Part shown: positions 10,192-23,100 of the stretch, in pieces | How the letters are laid out: every line of letters starts with the position of its first letter | How positions within the stretch are numbered: position 1 is the stretch's first letter | Assembly: GCA_025266875.1 (NCBI GenBank) | Contig: JALLLT010000058.1 | Coordinates: forward strand, 1 to 64,000 | Length of the DNA: 64,000 bases | DNA from: Fennellomyces sp. T-0311 | Lineage: Eukaryota; Mucoromycota; Mucoromycetes; Mucorales; Lichtheimiaceae | Direction of reading: 5' to 3' | Notes under the pieces: generated by a model | What the model saw: only the letters and a program-made list of their open reading frames with translations | Told to the model about the DNA's origin: nothing | Databases searched by the model: none | Position numbers and translations under genes: made by a program

Positions 10192-13100
10192 CAATCCGAA
10201 AATTTTTCGTCATTATCGTGAATGCTCCCCATCTGCACCTGCCATCTGCGACGGTTTTGTCCCAAGTTGGGATGTCTTTCGTTCAATCACTGTTAGAGTA
10301 CCCAGAAAAGAACACTCGCATATATTCATACGGAACAATCGAGATTGTGAGATCTGACGATCACCGTGTAAGACATAAACCAATTACCCCTCATGTTGAT
10401 ACAGCACCGTGACACACTGGAACTATTGGATATCGCATTGCGCTTCCACCAACGAGGAAGATCAATTAACCGGCCAAGCCATCGACATATTATCACACCT
10501 CAAGATATTGGAAATATCTTACAACAATGTAGATTTTCTGATCGCGCCGTTACGGCATAGTCCGCCAGCTTGAAAGTTTGACATTGTCAACACGTGATTC
10601 AGAAAGCAAAAAGCTGATTTAAAGCCATCCTACAACTGATCAATTAACGCGGGTTATCGATCCACAACGATTTCATGCGAACCAAAATGATATAATCGAA
10701 TTTCTATCCCCCATTGCAGAACAAGGATGACAATTGGAAGCGATTTATATATATATAAATACTCAACAGTCATCCAAGACTGAAAATGTGACATAAGTAA
10801 CATTTGAACACTTCGACTTGTGATTACATGACTAAATAGAAAAAGCAAACGAATGTTTTGGGGCGGGAATGTATGTGGTACCAGAAAGTAATCAAAAAGC
10901 AGGCCTCGTTGCACAAAGTCTAATAAAAACAAACAATTCTATATCATGTGAAGATATAATGTTTTTGCATGGTGCGGTTGTTTTTTTTGTCATAACATAG
11001 GATGGAAATCAAAGGGTGCAGAACTGTTCACGGCAGTACGTGACAATGCCTTACAAAGTCCTTCGGCAAAGTGAGCACATTTGTCCTCTTTTTATCGAGC
11101 AAGCCGTGCTTTGACAATGCCTTTGCAGATGAAAGCAGGGAAACGTATAGGTATCTTGAATGCTGGCATTGGCCGCAATGAGACTAAGAAAGCTCGTACG
11201 CCTCGATTTCTTGCTTTACGCCACTGTCGTATAACATCCAGCCAAGCACAAACGTTATCCGACCACTTCAAGGGTTACACAGCTGATTAAATACCAACAG
11301 TTGGACGTCCAAACTTTGTCCATAGGTACGCAGTGTTGTTCTCCAACGAGAAGCGGCCGGTCATATCAGCCCGTCCGACAGCATAGCAAATACTTTGAGA
11401 AGTTTGCTACGCCTGTGTCATGATTCAGCCTTGTATTTCGATAAAACTGTATGTCGCTCAACCAGGGATGATGCGATACAACAGAAGCATGGCAACGCCT
11501 TCGCCGTCTATCCGCTTCAACCAAGATGTTCAGGACATGCTTTTGGAGCAGTATCAGTCACGCCTATTCTGTATGTCGAATATGCTTCCATCAGCTTACT
11601 TTGTAGTATGAACCCCTCTGTACTAGTAAAATCCTTGTCCGGTCGTTATGACGTGGCAACTGAAATGGTACTCTGACTGTCACCCGGCGCAGCTACACGG
11701 TCAAGTTGAACGACGAACGTCGGGCATATGTTGGATTCCCATGGTCAATTGTCGATCGCGTGTCAGTTAGATCGAGATTGCGACATGATAGGAACGAAAG
11801 AGTGTCGTCATAAATCGCCATCACTTGAATGACAAAGAGTGGCGGGAATGTTGACGTGGTGTAGCGGAGGGAAAGAGATTCGTGTCAAGCTGAAATAGTC
11901 TATCCATTCTATTGCCAGACTGCCGGTCTCCAGAGCTGGTGCATTTGAAAATGAGAGAAACCATTATCGTGGAAGGGTGCACACGTTGTTGGTGGATGGT
12001 GGTACTATAAGCTCACCGTATACTATATGGCATGCTCGATATGTATTTGCGAAACAGTTTTTCGGGTACTGATTGGCGTGTGCGCAGGGATAATCGGTTC
12101 AGCCGGCGTGGACAAAGAGAGGTCTGTGCACTGTGCGTCGTCAAGCGGACTTGTCGGTATGGCAGCAGTGTGAGTCAGTAACGAAGACCAGCCAAAAAAA
12201 AGCTACCTTTCAAGCCATACAGTCCTTTATTGCTCTTGCACACCGTTTGCTGCAGCCATGACTTGTTACTGTAAAACGTCATAGCCTGGGTGACTGTTGC
12301 TACATGTGAAAAAAAGGGGGGACTGCTCGCTTTCAAAAAGGTATAAAAGGAGGTCAGAATCGGCAGCTTTTTTCTTTCTTTTCACAATGATCCCAAGAGA
12401 AAGTTATGCTCGAGGGAAACCACCAGGGTCTCCAGTAGCGAGACGGCACAGACAGATGAAGGGATAAACTTCCCCTTGCTCTTTGTTTGGTTGTGCTTCA
12501 TTACTGTTGAGATTCAAAAATACCGAAGCTGCTTTGGTGGCTGCTGGTCTTCCTTTGGACGGCTTGTCTTCTTTGGAGACTTGATCAACCTCCTTGGAGA
12601 CTTGCTGCTCTTCTGGGGACTGTAGCCTTCCTTGTGGAAGAAGCTGCTTCGGGGGATTATGGGAATTGGTGGCCCACGTATCCAATCAAACAAGAGAACG
12701 AAAAAAAACTTAATGGTCTTCTGAAGGCCTTTTAATCGGCTTGTTTTCAAGTGACCCGTTCCAGTTGGTGACTGTCGCTCAGGGTCTCGATTCAATAAAG
12801 TCATTGCTTTTTTCCCATGTGCTCTGCGCGCTTACTACTTGATCGACGCGTTGTTTTTGCCACTTGCTGTTTACATTAGTGCCATTTTTCCCTTAATAAA
12901 GTCCAATCCGTGTCCGTTCCAGCCTTGCGCAATCAAGTCCAATTTTCCTTTTTTGTGTGTCGACTGTTTCTTTCGCTTGCGGTCATGACAAGCGAATCGT
13001 GGTGTTCGGTTTATGATGCTTTTCGAGTGAGAACTCGTTTACTATGTGAAGCTCGCTCGTAATGAGCACATTGGGAGGCCTGGTTAAAGCCACTTCCTCT

Positions 13101-14919
13101 GCTGTTCTCCTTGTTTGATCACCCCCGGTAACAGAATATCAGCCACTCTTGCCAAACCATATGACACGAATCTTCGCTCGTTTTGACTGGTATAGACCGA
13201 AGCGAGTAGAGTGATGGCTCGATGAAGACATGCACGGTTGTTCGTTGGAACAACAAACATCGGCGTATCCTGTGCCAAGAATGACGTTCGAACAGGTTAT
13301 ACGTACCACGGAGCGCGTGTCACCCTAATCCCCCTTCAAAAAAAAAGAGCTCTGGACCAGACGATAGAACAATCAGCCTCAAACAAAACGCCCAGTTTCA
13401 CTTTGCCTCGGCACCGTTACCACATTAATCAATGTAGTAGAACATGACTGATACTTTTAATAGGAACTGCATGTTTGAAAGCTTTCTATTAATTTGAGCT
13501 TTTTGCGGAATGATTGCTGGCACTGTGTTATGCTTGGGTTACATAGATCGGCGTACTACTAGCGAACTGGCGTAAGCTGCGCGTGGGTTATGACTTGGGT
13601 ATCCACCTTTTTCAATTGAAGCGCTTGGAAAGAGAGGAACGTGATCTACCGGACGATGATGAACGTTCATAGTAGAACGTATGGTGGTGGTTGTCGTTAC
13701 CAATGCAGCTTCACGCGTTCAGCAAACAGATCCAGCTAAATCTCATTGGATGCTCTTGAGTCCTTGCACGTGCCAAGCAAAGGCTACACCACACAACGCT
13801 GTACTTTTCCGATACGCGCCATTCGGGTATAAAAGTGCTATAAAGGGTGTGTTGGTGGAAATGGGAATCAACACCAAGTTGATAAAGATACGTAAGCTCT
13901 GAGCAGATACGCTTTTGATCTGACTCAATCCCCAGAACTTTGCGCAAATGAAAACTCACAGTTGTGTTATTTTAGCAATGAAGTTGCAAACAATTGTATA
14001 TGCATATATACAAGCACTCAAACTGCAGCAGTTTGATCTCGGTCTCCTTCTCGGATGTTTGACTTTTATGCCTTGGATACCCTGATCCTTTCCGCCGTTC
14101 ACATATTGTATGGTCAATAGATTGTCAGAGCTTTCTTTGGAGCTTGGTATTCGATAAAGCAACTGTCACCCGATGGTTTACCAGCAAGTGTACAGAAATT
14201 CAATACCCATCTTTTGCCACTTGAAACCACGAAAACTGTTGAAGAGATGGCGACAGCTTTATATACAAGCGCAAAGAGCTACCAGCATCTTTATATCAAC
14301 CATCAGAATTTTTTTTTCCTCTTCGAATAATGCGGGTCTACATGTGATTTCATCGATGACACCATCTTGCATGTGCTTCCAAATATTCGGACGCTGCGTG
14401 AAGTAGATATTGAATGTTCCGATATGGTCACGAAACAGAGCGTTCAATGACTCCAACGAAACTCACACATCGATTCCTTATCAGATGGGAAGTTAGAACG
14501 CGCTGCCAACACAGGTATCCTTTGGCTATCGCATAAGACTAGAGTCTATATAGATTTAGCCTTAGCAGAACCGCTTGGATACCTTAGATAGTAATGTATA
14601 TAAAGTCTTTTATCAAGAGTTCATGTAAAATAAAACTGGGTAAAGCATATACCACCCCTCATGCGTATCGCGCATGATAAGCGCTTTTTTTCGCTTATTG
14701 CTTTCCGGAAAGTACTGTAATTATTGGATGAGTCGCTGACAACCACACCAATAGTAAAAACATACAGTATCTTGAAGTATTGCTTATATTGAATGGGTGG
14801 TGCTATGACAGAGGAAAACAAGTCTACTTTAACATGTTGATCAGAATGCAAAACATCTGTTTGTGAGTGTGTATAGTAAATGGACGGGAATCGAGGGAAG
14901 TAGAGTGGGAGGCGTACAA
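10192..14919. other. Large gene-poor region
   Basis: No family recognised. Weak open frames at 11081-11676, 12404-12804, 13084-13447, 13681-13959 and 14259-14456 lack introns, motifs or conserved context. A TATA-like GGTATAAAAGG at about 12340 followed by a CT-rich tract precedes an ATG at 12388, but the frame closes after about 22 codons. Confidence 0.45.
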
Positions 14920-16324
14920 CTATGAGTTATTCGATTCAACATCACGAAGTGGCGTGAATCGACCGCGGCTGTTGTTCTTGAGCAACCCAGATAGCGCTGC
15001 CAAGCCGCTTGCTCGCTTCTGCCTCCGTGCAAAAAACACAAATCCGATGCACACGAGCACCGTTACCATGACAGCAAAGTAAATGTGATCAAACGATCCG
15101 TCATCATCCACATCGCTATCTTCGTCCTGATCATCGGACACGGCTGATTCGGGCTTTTCGGTTGCCTTGGCATCCATGATCTTCTTGACTACCTTATCAA
15201 TAAGACCGGTGTTGGCTTGTGGTGAATATCGTTCTGACTGGAACTTTTTGTTCTTATCGATGCTGGTCCTGACTTGTTCAGGCGAGTCCAGACTTACGGT
15301 CGGCTCCAACGAGCCCGACAACAAGATGCTGTTTGCAATGGCACGATGGGCGCCTTTATTTGTTTGCGGGAACCATCAATGTCAAACAATTCATTTGACC
15401 GAGAAAAAAAGGCAACTTACCTCCAGTCAGGTGAACTTTGTCCCACCACAAGTACTCGTCCATCTCATCCGAACATTGACCCTGGCAGACGTCCCAGTAC
15501 GGATGGATTGCATCCTTGAATCCAAACTGGCTGGGGTTGGCAACCATGTCTGTGACCATCTTGTGCACATCGACCAAATCCATCTCGAGCGCACGGTGAT
15601 GCTTGTTGAGGTTCAGCACGCTACGATACAGCAGGTCGTTCACACCTTCGGCTGCAGCCTTTCGACTCTTGTCTCCGTCGAAATACGGCATTTTATCGAG
15701 CGGCGGGACGTTGATGACTAGATATCGATTACTGCCGAACACTTTACGCACATTACGCTGCGATTTGTCAGAGAAACAGTGAGTAAACTTTGGCGCTTGC
15801 ATAGCAGATAAAAGCCTGTACCATTTGCGTGCTAATGCACTCCACAATATCACCCCATAACTCGGTGCTATTGCCCTGCTTGAACGCCATCTCAATATCG
15901 TTCAATCCAATCCAAAAGGCATAGACGGTCTCGCTGGGCTCGAGGTCCAAATGTTCGTTGTAATACATTTCGATCTGGTCCTTTATGCTTGGCATAGCGC
16001 CGCTTGTGTCGCTTACAAATAGATCATTGTCGCACACGGCACCGTCAAATGCAAAGCTGTATATCGCCGCATCCCACCCAACCGCCAGATTCTCGCTCCA
16101 AAGTGGTCCGTTACTTAACCGTTGCAAATTCCCGACATCTTGCAGAATATTAATGGACAAGTTGTCCGATCGATGATGAGCAACAAAAGAAAGTTTGTGT
16201 GGAACGGAACCCTTTACTCACCTGAATACGAGTCGCCAAACACGACCAGATTCTTCACCCCCGATGCTGCCGAAAACTGCCACAACAGGCTCGAGAAACC
16301 AATAGCGATCGGTAATGTCCACAT
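14920..16324 (-). CDS. GDSL/SGNH esterase-lipase with C-terminal membrane anchor
   Basis: Four exons (16222-16324, 15822-16138, 15421-15757, 14920-15353) join in frame to give 396 residues. An N-terminal signal sequence (MWTLPIAIGFSSLLWQF) precedes block I, VVFGDSYSDVGN, with the nucleophile Ser; the first intron lies within this motif. WIGLND is the block III Asn region. The block V Asp-His pair is WWDKVHLTGG, split by intron 3. After the catalytic domain come an acidic Asp-rich stretch, one strongly hydrophobic segment (YFAVMVTVLVCIGFVFF) and a short basic tail. The enzyme therefore probably sits in the secretory pathway or plasma membrane with its catalytic domain outside. It likely hydrolyses ester bonds of lipids or acetylated polysaccharides; the substrate cannot be read from sequence. 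It is divergent from the gene at 16454. Confidence 0.9.
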
Positions 16325-16453
16325 TGATTAAAGGGAAAGAAGGAGAGACAAGTGCTCACCAACCTCGGACTTCGGAATTATCCGTCGCCGGCGTGCTGTA
16401 GTTGCAAAAGGGTCTTTCCAGTTCCAGATCGTTCTTATACACTCTTTCACCGC
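16325..16453. promoter_or_regulatory. Short bidirectional promoter region
   Basis: Only 129 bp separate the start codons of the GDSL esterase (minus) and the zinc-ribbon protein (plus), so both promoters must be here or overlap the coding sequences. No clear TATA box is seen. Confidence 0.5.
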
Positions 16454-17320
16454 ATGTCACAGGTGTGCTCCAATTGCTTACAGGTGCGCGACATTGGCGA
16501 CTTTCAAGGCAAGTGAGTTCTTGACCAATGCAAGGGACGCCAGACCCGAGCCTGTAGTCTAACTTTACTATTAGAACCAACCCGTAGTTACAAAACGTGC
16601 GAGAAATGCAGAAACAACAGAAAACGAAAGCATTCGACATCGGCGGATCTGTTCTCGAGCGAAGGATCCAACACATTCATATCGCTAATTCCGCTCGAAA
16701 AGCTGCCTCAACACTTTGCCACGGCGACAGTGCACCAAACGGAAGGATACAACTACGAGGCAATCATCAGTTTGAATGACACTCTGCTTGGACTCACCGA
16801 TATGGAGATCGCCAAGTTGCTGTGCAACAAACTCGGTGAATGCGACACGTATAAGTACATACTAAAGACAGTGAACCCGTCGACGGCACGCAAGGGCGTT
16901 GCGAGCTTTTACGCCAACTGCTCACAATCCATGGCGTTGGCCAAATCCAAATCCATTGCAACATACAACCGACGACGCAAGAGCAAACAGCGGAAACGGT
17001 TTGATTGCAAAGGGCGGGTGTCGGCAAGTATCGATCGAGTGGCGCGACAGGCGCACGTCTTGATCGAGCATGAAATACGACATGAACCTCCCGAGCCGTC
17101 GCGCAAAACACCAAATGAAGTTCGTGATTTGATAAAAAGGGAAACAGTCGTGCTGGGCCGCTCAGCAAAGGATATCCACGCCAACGTTCGGCAGCAGTTT
17201 CCCAATGTAAATATCACTCCTGCCCAGGTTTACTATTGGTGGCGTGAATTCAAACAGGAGGCTCCTGAAGCGGATCAGTCATCAACGTCAACGAAGAAAC
17301 TGAAGGTGACGGAGGAATGA
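16454..17320 (+). CDS. Zinc-ribbon protein with C-terminal HTH-like domain
   Basis: Exon 1 (16454-16508) encodes MSQVCSNCLQVRDIGDFQ. Joined through a GC-AG intron (donor GCAAGT at 16509, acceptor TTAG at 16574) to exon 2 (16575-17320), it gives 266 residues. The two CxxC pairs, CSNC and CEKC, come together across the junction, forming a four-cysteine zinc ribbon. Without the GC donor the exon-2 frame has no ATG, which is why this model was chosen. A basic KSKQRKRFDCKGR segment follows. The C terminus (RSAKDIHANVRQQFP...QVYYWWREF) looks like a helix-turn-helix of the sort found near MULE-type transposases, so a domesticated DNA-binding protein is possible. That is inference; the family is otherwise uncharacterised to me. 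Confidence 0.7.
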
Positions 17321-17795
17321 TTCCATTGTTAGCGGCGCATCCACCTCTCCTCCCCTCATCCTCCTTTGTACATAAGCCGACCCATACCATTAGCATACTG
17401 CTACCCACTATTACTTGCACCTTACATTATGAAAGCCATATAACCCAACACGTTGACTCGCTGTCGTATACTGCTACCCGTGTGCTTGATGCCCGGCTCG
17501 ATGGTATGAAGGGGCATGCATATTGATTATGTAGTCAGAATGCCCACTATCCCAATATAGTAGTCATAGCAACAGCTGTCAATCGCTTAAGCGTTAAATA
17601 CACGCTCTAATAAATCTGGTTGCCTGGTCGACGCACTACCTCGCGACAGTTTCGATAAGTATCCGGTAGGCAATGCTTATTATTAAAGCAGTATAAGGTT
17701 TTCGGCCGTCGTGCCATCGTGGCATAAAATCTGTACACCAAATAGAATTCACGCCCTCCCCTATACTCCCAGCAAAAAAAAAAAAAATAGCGACC
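17321..17795. other. Intergenic, 3' flank and NCBP2 promoter
   Basis: No gene seen. A 13-A tract lies just upstream of the NCBP2 start codon at 17796. Confidence 0.5.
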
Positions 17796-18705
17796 ATGTC
17801 GTCCATCGTCACTTCTCTGGCGGTTCCTTCAACGTATCGCGATCAACAATATCAAGTAACTTAATCTATCTGATAGGATCAAACAGACGTCAGCTCATTC
17901 ACACTTGCACCATCAGGGATCGTCGAATCAATTTGTCAATGATCTGACAGCCACAGCGACCCTCTACGTCGGCAATCTCTCTTTCTACACAACCGAAGAA
18001 CAGATTTACGAACTCTTTTCAAAATGCGGTGAAATCAAACGTATTATCATGGGCTTGGATCGTAACCAAAAGACACCATGCGGCTTCTGCTTCGTAGAGT
18101 ACGTGTATTTTATTTTGGCCAATACGCGTAACGCACCGACTTAAGCGATGGATAGATATTACCATCGAGCTGATGCGTTGGATTGTATGAAATACGTCAA
18201 CGGTACAAAATTGGATGAGCGTGTCATACGCTGTGATCTGGACCCAGGGTTCAAAGAAGGAAGGCAGTTTGGACGCGGGAAGAGCGGCGGTCAGGTGCGC
18301 GATGAGTATCGAACGGAATTCGATCCCGGTCGTGGCGGATGGGGTCATCGTATGCGTTATCAGCTCGAGCGTGAACGTGAGCAGAAGATGAAGGAGACAT
18401 ATGAGCCTATCAAGGAGATTCCAAAGGGTGCAGATCAGTACAAGAACCGCGTTCCAGATGCTTCAGGTAAGGGATCATCCATAAGCTCACAACTGCAAAG
18501 GCATCAACTCAAGTAAATGTTTTATTTGCACAACAGGATCACGTAAGCGTGAGCGTGGCTCTGAGGATGATATGGAAAGAAAGAGATTAAAGGAGCAGGT
18601 ATGTCACTACCAAGCGGCATCACCGTTGACAAAGTTTATCCTGATCCGTCCACCTTGTAGAACCCAAGATTCAGAGAAAATGACGAGGATGATGATGAGG
18701 AATAA
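17796..18705 (+). CDS. NCBP2: Nuclear cap-binding complex 20-kDa subunit
   Basis: Five exons (17796-17855, 17887-18098, 18156-18466, 18537-18598, 18661-18705) give 229 residues. One RRM is present, with RNP2 as [10 protein letters not shown] and RNP1 as CGFCFVEY split by intron 2. The conserved cap-binding extension follows with [21 protein letters not shown] and [10 protein letters not shown]; the aromatic and Asp/Arg residues there clamp the m7G cap. The C terminus is charged (Arg/Glu-rich, then an acidic tail), longer than the animal protein but usual in fungi. As the small subunit of the cap-binding complex it binds capped RNA in the nucleus and supports splicing, export and 3' processing. 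Intron 1 (31 nt) is very short, so that boundary is the least certain. Confidence 0.93.
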
Positions 18706-19171
18706 ACGGAGATATTCTTTTCACAAAAGACTAAACCTAACCGATGTCTTGGCTTTTTCTTCTGTTCTGTGGAGAATCGGTGTTTGCGGCTGGTGCTAAG
18801 CAGCTTGCCTATTCGGTCACTTTTTTTGGGGCCTCGGCTCGTTTTCGACCGAAAGTGCAGGTGTGCCTTGTTTAGATTTAGCGAATTACATGATCCTGCT
18901 AAGCAACTGTTTGCCTGCCTTGGCGGTGGCTGATCCAGTGGCGATATCGTCGCACAATGCACAGAAAATAAGGTCAACGGTGCAAGACATGACTACTTGA
19001 AGTCATGTATGCTATTCAAATTGCGGGTAATCCCTACAGACATTAAGTATTTTGTGCCAAGTTGAGAATGGTGGTACAAAGGATCACACAAATTGTACAT
19101 AAAAGGACAATTTCGCTCCTACAGTTTGTCCTTCGCTACCCACTCTTTCACTTCCATAGATCATAAAAAAA
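18706..19171. other. Intergenic
   Basis: 3' flank of NCBP2 and promoter of the next gene; nothing else seen. Confidence 0.5.
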
Positions 19172-20189
19172 ATGACAGAACAAAACTCGTCCTCCTCTCA
19201 GGCCATCACTTTGGAGTCGAAAAAACTGATTACAAAGGACATGAATGGCGCAAGTAGTCCCAAACAACAAGAACCTTTCCGTAGATCAAATAGCTACGAC
19301 GCCACAATTTCAAGCCATAGCAACGCACCGGAAGAGGAGCCCAAACAGGATCCTTGGGAATCTACGTTCAAGGATAGAAAGGGAATGTACAAAAGACTTG
19401 CCTCGTTCTTTATGATGCTTGTCGTCACCGTGGGTCTTCCTCTGGCGCTCTACTATAGCACTCGCAACACCATCGGCACACTCTATGCACTCCTGCTCTC
19501 GGGCGCACCACCACTGCTGCACACTATCTATGTCTTCATCCGTCGCCGTCGTCTCGATGTCTTTGGTCTGCTTATGGTTGTGGCATTTGTCGTTTCCGCT
19601 GTCATCTCCATTGTAACAGGTAACTCAAGCAGCTCGTTGACGATTCATCACATACTTACATATACACAAAACAGGTGATGTGCGTGCGGCACTTTTACGT
19701 GACTCTGCTGTTACCGCCCTCGTTTCCATACTATTTTTTGTTACCTTGATTCCTATCAAGAACAAATGGATTTCCAATCGACCACTGACATTCACTATCG
19801 CCTCGCAAATGCTGTTTGAGAACGCACCTCCGTACCACTGGATCGATAAAGATGGTCAACGCCACGAATTGTCCATGTCCGATTGGGTGTGGTCGATGCC
19901 AAAGACACGGAAGCTCCAATATATCAATACGGCCGGTTGGTCTATCGGTTTGATGTGTGAATTCATTATCCGTGTCATTATGGTCGAGGCCACAAGTCTT
20001 ACTACGGATCAGATCATCCTTTACGGTAATATTGTTGTGATCATTGTAGTTGTGACCATGACAAGCTTTGGTATTTTTGTATCAATGACCTCAAGGAAAG
20101 AGTTACGCCAATGGGTCAAGGATAACAACTATGCTGCCCGAAAAGAAGCATCCAGAACGGAACCTCCAACCCCTCATGAAAATATTTAA
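19172..20189 (+). CDS. Multi-pass membrane protein, family not recognised
   Basis: Two exons (19172-19619, 19675-20189) give 320 residues. The first ~70 residues are polar, Ser/Lys-rich and probably cytosolic. Then come several hydrophobic segments: around FMMLVVTVGLPLALYY, TLYALLLSGAPPLLHTIYV, FGLLMVVAFVVSAVISIV, TALVSILFFVTLIPI, an amphipathic middle with PPYHWIDKDGQ, and two C-terminal segments (SIGLMCEFIIRVIMV and IVVIIVVVTMTSFGIF). This is consistent with six to seven membrane passes. Intron length (55 nt) and phase are clean. I recall similar proteins in fungi annotated only as hypothetical membrane proteins. No transporter or enzyme motif is visible, so no function is proposed. Confidence 0.85.
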
Positions 20190-23100
20190 TCGCTTCTGTA
20201 TACCACTTTACTTTTGTTATTTTAACTTTATTTTCACAGTTCTATGTTTCGATAAATAAGTGATGCACGTGATTGATATGTATGTTGGAAAAGGGATTGT
20301 GGCTGAACTTGCTCAGCAGTTATATTTGCCTAATTATGTTGAAGAATTCCACAGACCGTTTTAGGCATATGCACCGATTTACTGTAGGACACTTATACAT
20401 TAAGTTATGACGTAAAAGTAATGGTGTATGTTAGAACGACTGGCTAAAAACGCGATCTAGATTGTCACTAATTTTCCCAGTTCATATGTCCCTCATTGGA
20501 TATCAAGATCAGGACAGGGCGATTTGGTCCTTCATGGCCAGTTTCACATTACAACACAGATCGTACCGCAAATATACTACTCATGATGTATATATAAGGC
20601 TGTAAAAGCATAGAAATCAGTACTGTAGTGTAAATATTTGCGTATACACGGTAAGTCAAGGCTATATCTAATTCCAAAATGGTATGACAAAGTATGGCAT
20701 CGTTGTCCGGCATAAAGTTGATATTCTGAAACCAGTGAGCTGCTTGCTGGCTTCATGAATTCCCATCGACTATGCCACCTGAACTTCCAACGCTTTGGTA
20801 AGAGCATTTTTGCACCGGTATATGAATCTCGATATCCATGCTGGCTATGCACAGGTTGCTGAGATGTTTCAGATCATCATTATCAAGCTTATACAGCTTT
20901 TGCACCTCAATCTTTGTAATCGTTCTGCACATGTGGCTGCAATACTTGTTCAGATCGACTTCGACAAATTTATTGTAGCATTGCTTGCACATACGCTGTT
21001 TGTCGTAGAAATCGTTGTGCGTTACTGGCAGGGCATGATTGCTTCCTTGGGTGTTGCACACGCGCAAATACGCCCTTCAAATGCGATGATCAGGTTTTGC
21101 GTATGTAGCAACCTCGGAGAGGTTTATCTTGCAACTTTTTGACTTCTTCGAAAATCGGTAAGCTCTCCACATGCTTCGTAGAGTGATGCACGTGCAGAAA
21201 AGTTTTGTGAGCGCTGAGATCGGGAGATCGACTATGATTTACACCTCATGTCCCGAAAGCTTACCACAAAAGCATACTTTCACTTTCGATGCATCGTGAC
21301 ATTGTTACTAAAGTGGTGCAAATAACTTCCATCTCCCATTCGGTGTTAAAGAGTAAGAGGGCGGGTACTATTAACGAAAACTGCATATCCCTTGTGACCT
21401 TGCTTTGAACTTGTCGCCGACTGCTTCCACTGCAGGTGCCAGATTCGTGCAGCGCGCAAGACGTCAGATTTCCAGCAGGTGACCGTAGTTTATCCATATC
21501 AGCGATCGTAGCTTCCCGAGTGCTCCAAACTGTCGTAGTCATTGGCACCCAACCTGAAATACCGTACCCCTTTGTTCTCCCGAAATCTCCATCGATTAAA
21601 CCATTATGTAGTAGCTGCGCAATGACTGATGCCGCACGACTTACACAGTTGCACATGTGATTTGATTTCATGCGCCTACTTAAACTCAAGCGGTATTACA
21701 CCGTCGGTTGATAAAGGTTTCCGATGACACATAATATCCACTTTAACATTGATCTCTAAAGAAGGACCATGATGTGAACTACCTGCTTAATAACTGTTGG
21801 TTGTCTTTCTGTCTATGACTTCGCGCATCGATAATTTTTCACAGGACAGACACACAAGGATATCATTGGTGGCTGCTTTAACAGCCAATGTGCGCCCAGT
21901 GTCAGCCACTTGACAACAAAATTCTCCGATGATATTTGCAGTTTTGACAATGTGGTTTGCAAGCATGATCGTAAAGAAGCTCATGTGTGTATATTGGGAA
22001 CCGTTCGTCGCTCGTCTTGGGGATGCTAGATAGTCACAATTCCCAGAATCACCGTTCTACAATGCGTCTATGCTAAGCCTCGGTTTCGAACCTGTATCAT
22101 TCTCTGACGTAGCATGGACAGCAACTGACGGTCCCATTGTAGGCGTATAAGCCTCTGATCTTTATTTCTCTGTCCCGCGGTATCAGATCGCACAAGTAGA
22201 GGAGCAGATAGCATCTTCAACTCTAAATCGTTACGGTAGAATGTGCATGGCGCTACACTGTTATATGCATTATGGATATTATACTTACAAAAGTTGCAAA
22301 AGAGAAAAAAGAAGGACTAGTAATCGCATAGCAGAACGGGGGCTTTGAGACGTCCTATTGGGGTAGCGGATTGTGATCATATACCACTCCGTACATCAGC
22401 GCGGCTACATGAGTCTTGATTGAGCCATGATCATATATATCTTAGGGATGATCCAAATGACTTTGAATTGAAAGGATCAGAGGTCAAAAAACATATAATG
22501 ATGAAAGCCAGACATATGAATGGAAAGTCAGAGGCAAAGAACATAAGCTATCTAGAACTTGCTTAGAACAGTAACATGGATCATTATTTTTTTATCCCAC
22601 ACTTCATCTTATTTGATCCTCCAGTTCATATCTACTGCATATCCGTTTTGGACTTACCACGTATAAAGCCATCACGATTTCGAAGCATTCCAAGATACCA
22701 GGCTCTGCGCGTATATATTGCAATTAAATAATCGAGTCACGTTTTTACTGTGCCCCTGGTGTAATACCGTCGGTTCAAGCTGAGAATGCGATCATCGAAA
22801 GTGGAATGGGCTCCCCACACTCCAATATTTTTTAACCGCATTATTGTTCTTGCGATGACAGGCCTAAATGCGGACATGTCACAAGCTTCCCAAAACGGCA
22901 CGTGCAAGTGGATCAAGGGAAAGGATTTTACCTTATAAATTATGACTTGGTAAATGCCATCATCCCTTGTATAACTATTAAAGTTTTGGTTTGTAGAAAG
23001 GTTATGAGTCACTTTTTTGCTGGAGTTAAAGGGAAAGGAGTTCATACAGGCAGGCTTAAATTGCCACGATCCGGCGATTGCCGAAAGTTCCGCAATGGCT

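Noticed and set aside
12388..12470. Possible small gene after a TATA box and CT-rich leader
   Set aside because: The frame closes after about 22 codons and no intron rescues it.
12404..12804. Overlapping SPKK-like/basic minus-strand frames
   Set aside because: Two frames share the same basic low-complexity DNA; composition alone explains them.
10192..14919. Search for an operon or biosynthetic gene cluster
   Set aside because: No enzyme families found; the region is simply gene-poor.
16356..16676. Minus-strand 106-codon frame upstream of the GDSL gene
   Set aside because: It is the shadow of the plus-strand zinc-ribbon gene and its promoter.
22070..22110. TTCGAA-containing stretch considered as a tRNA T-arm
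   Set aside because: No cloverleaf can be drawn with a matching acceptor stem; no tRNA was found anywhere in the window.
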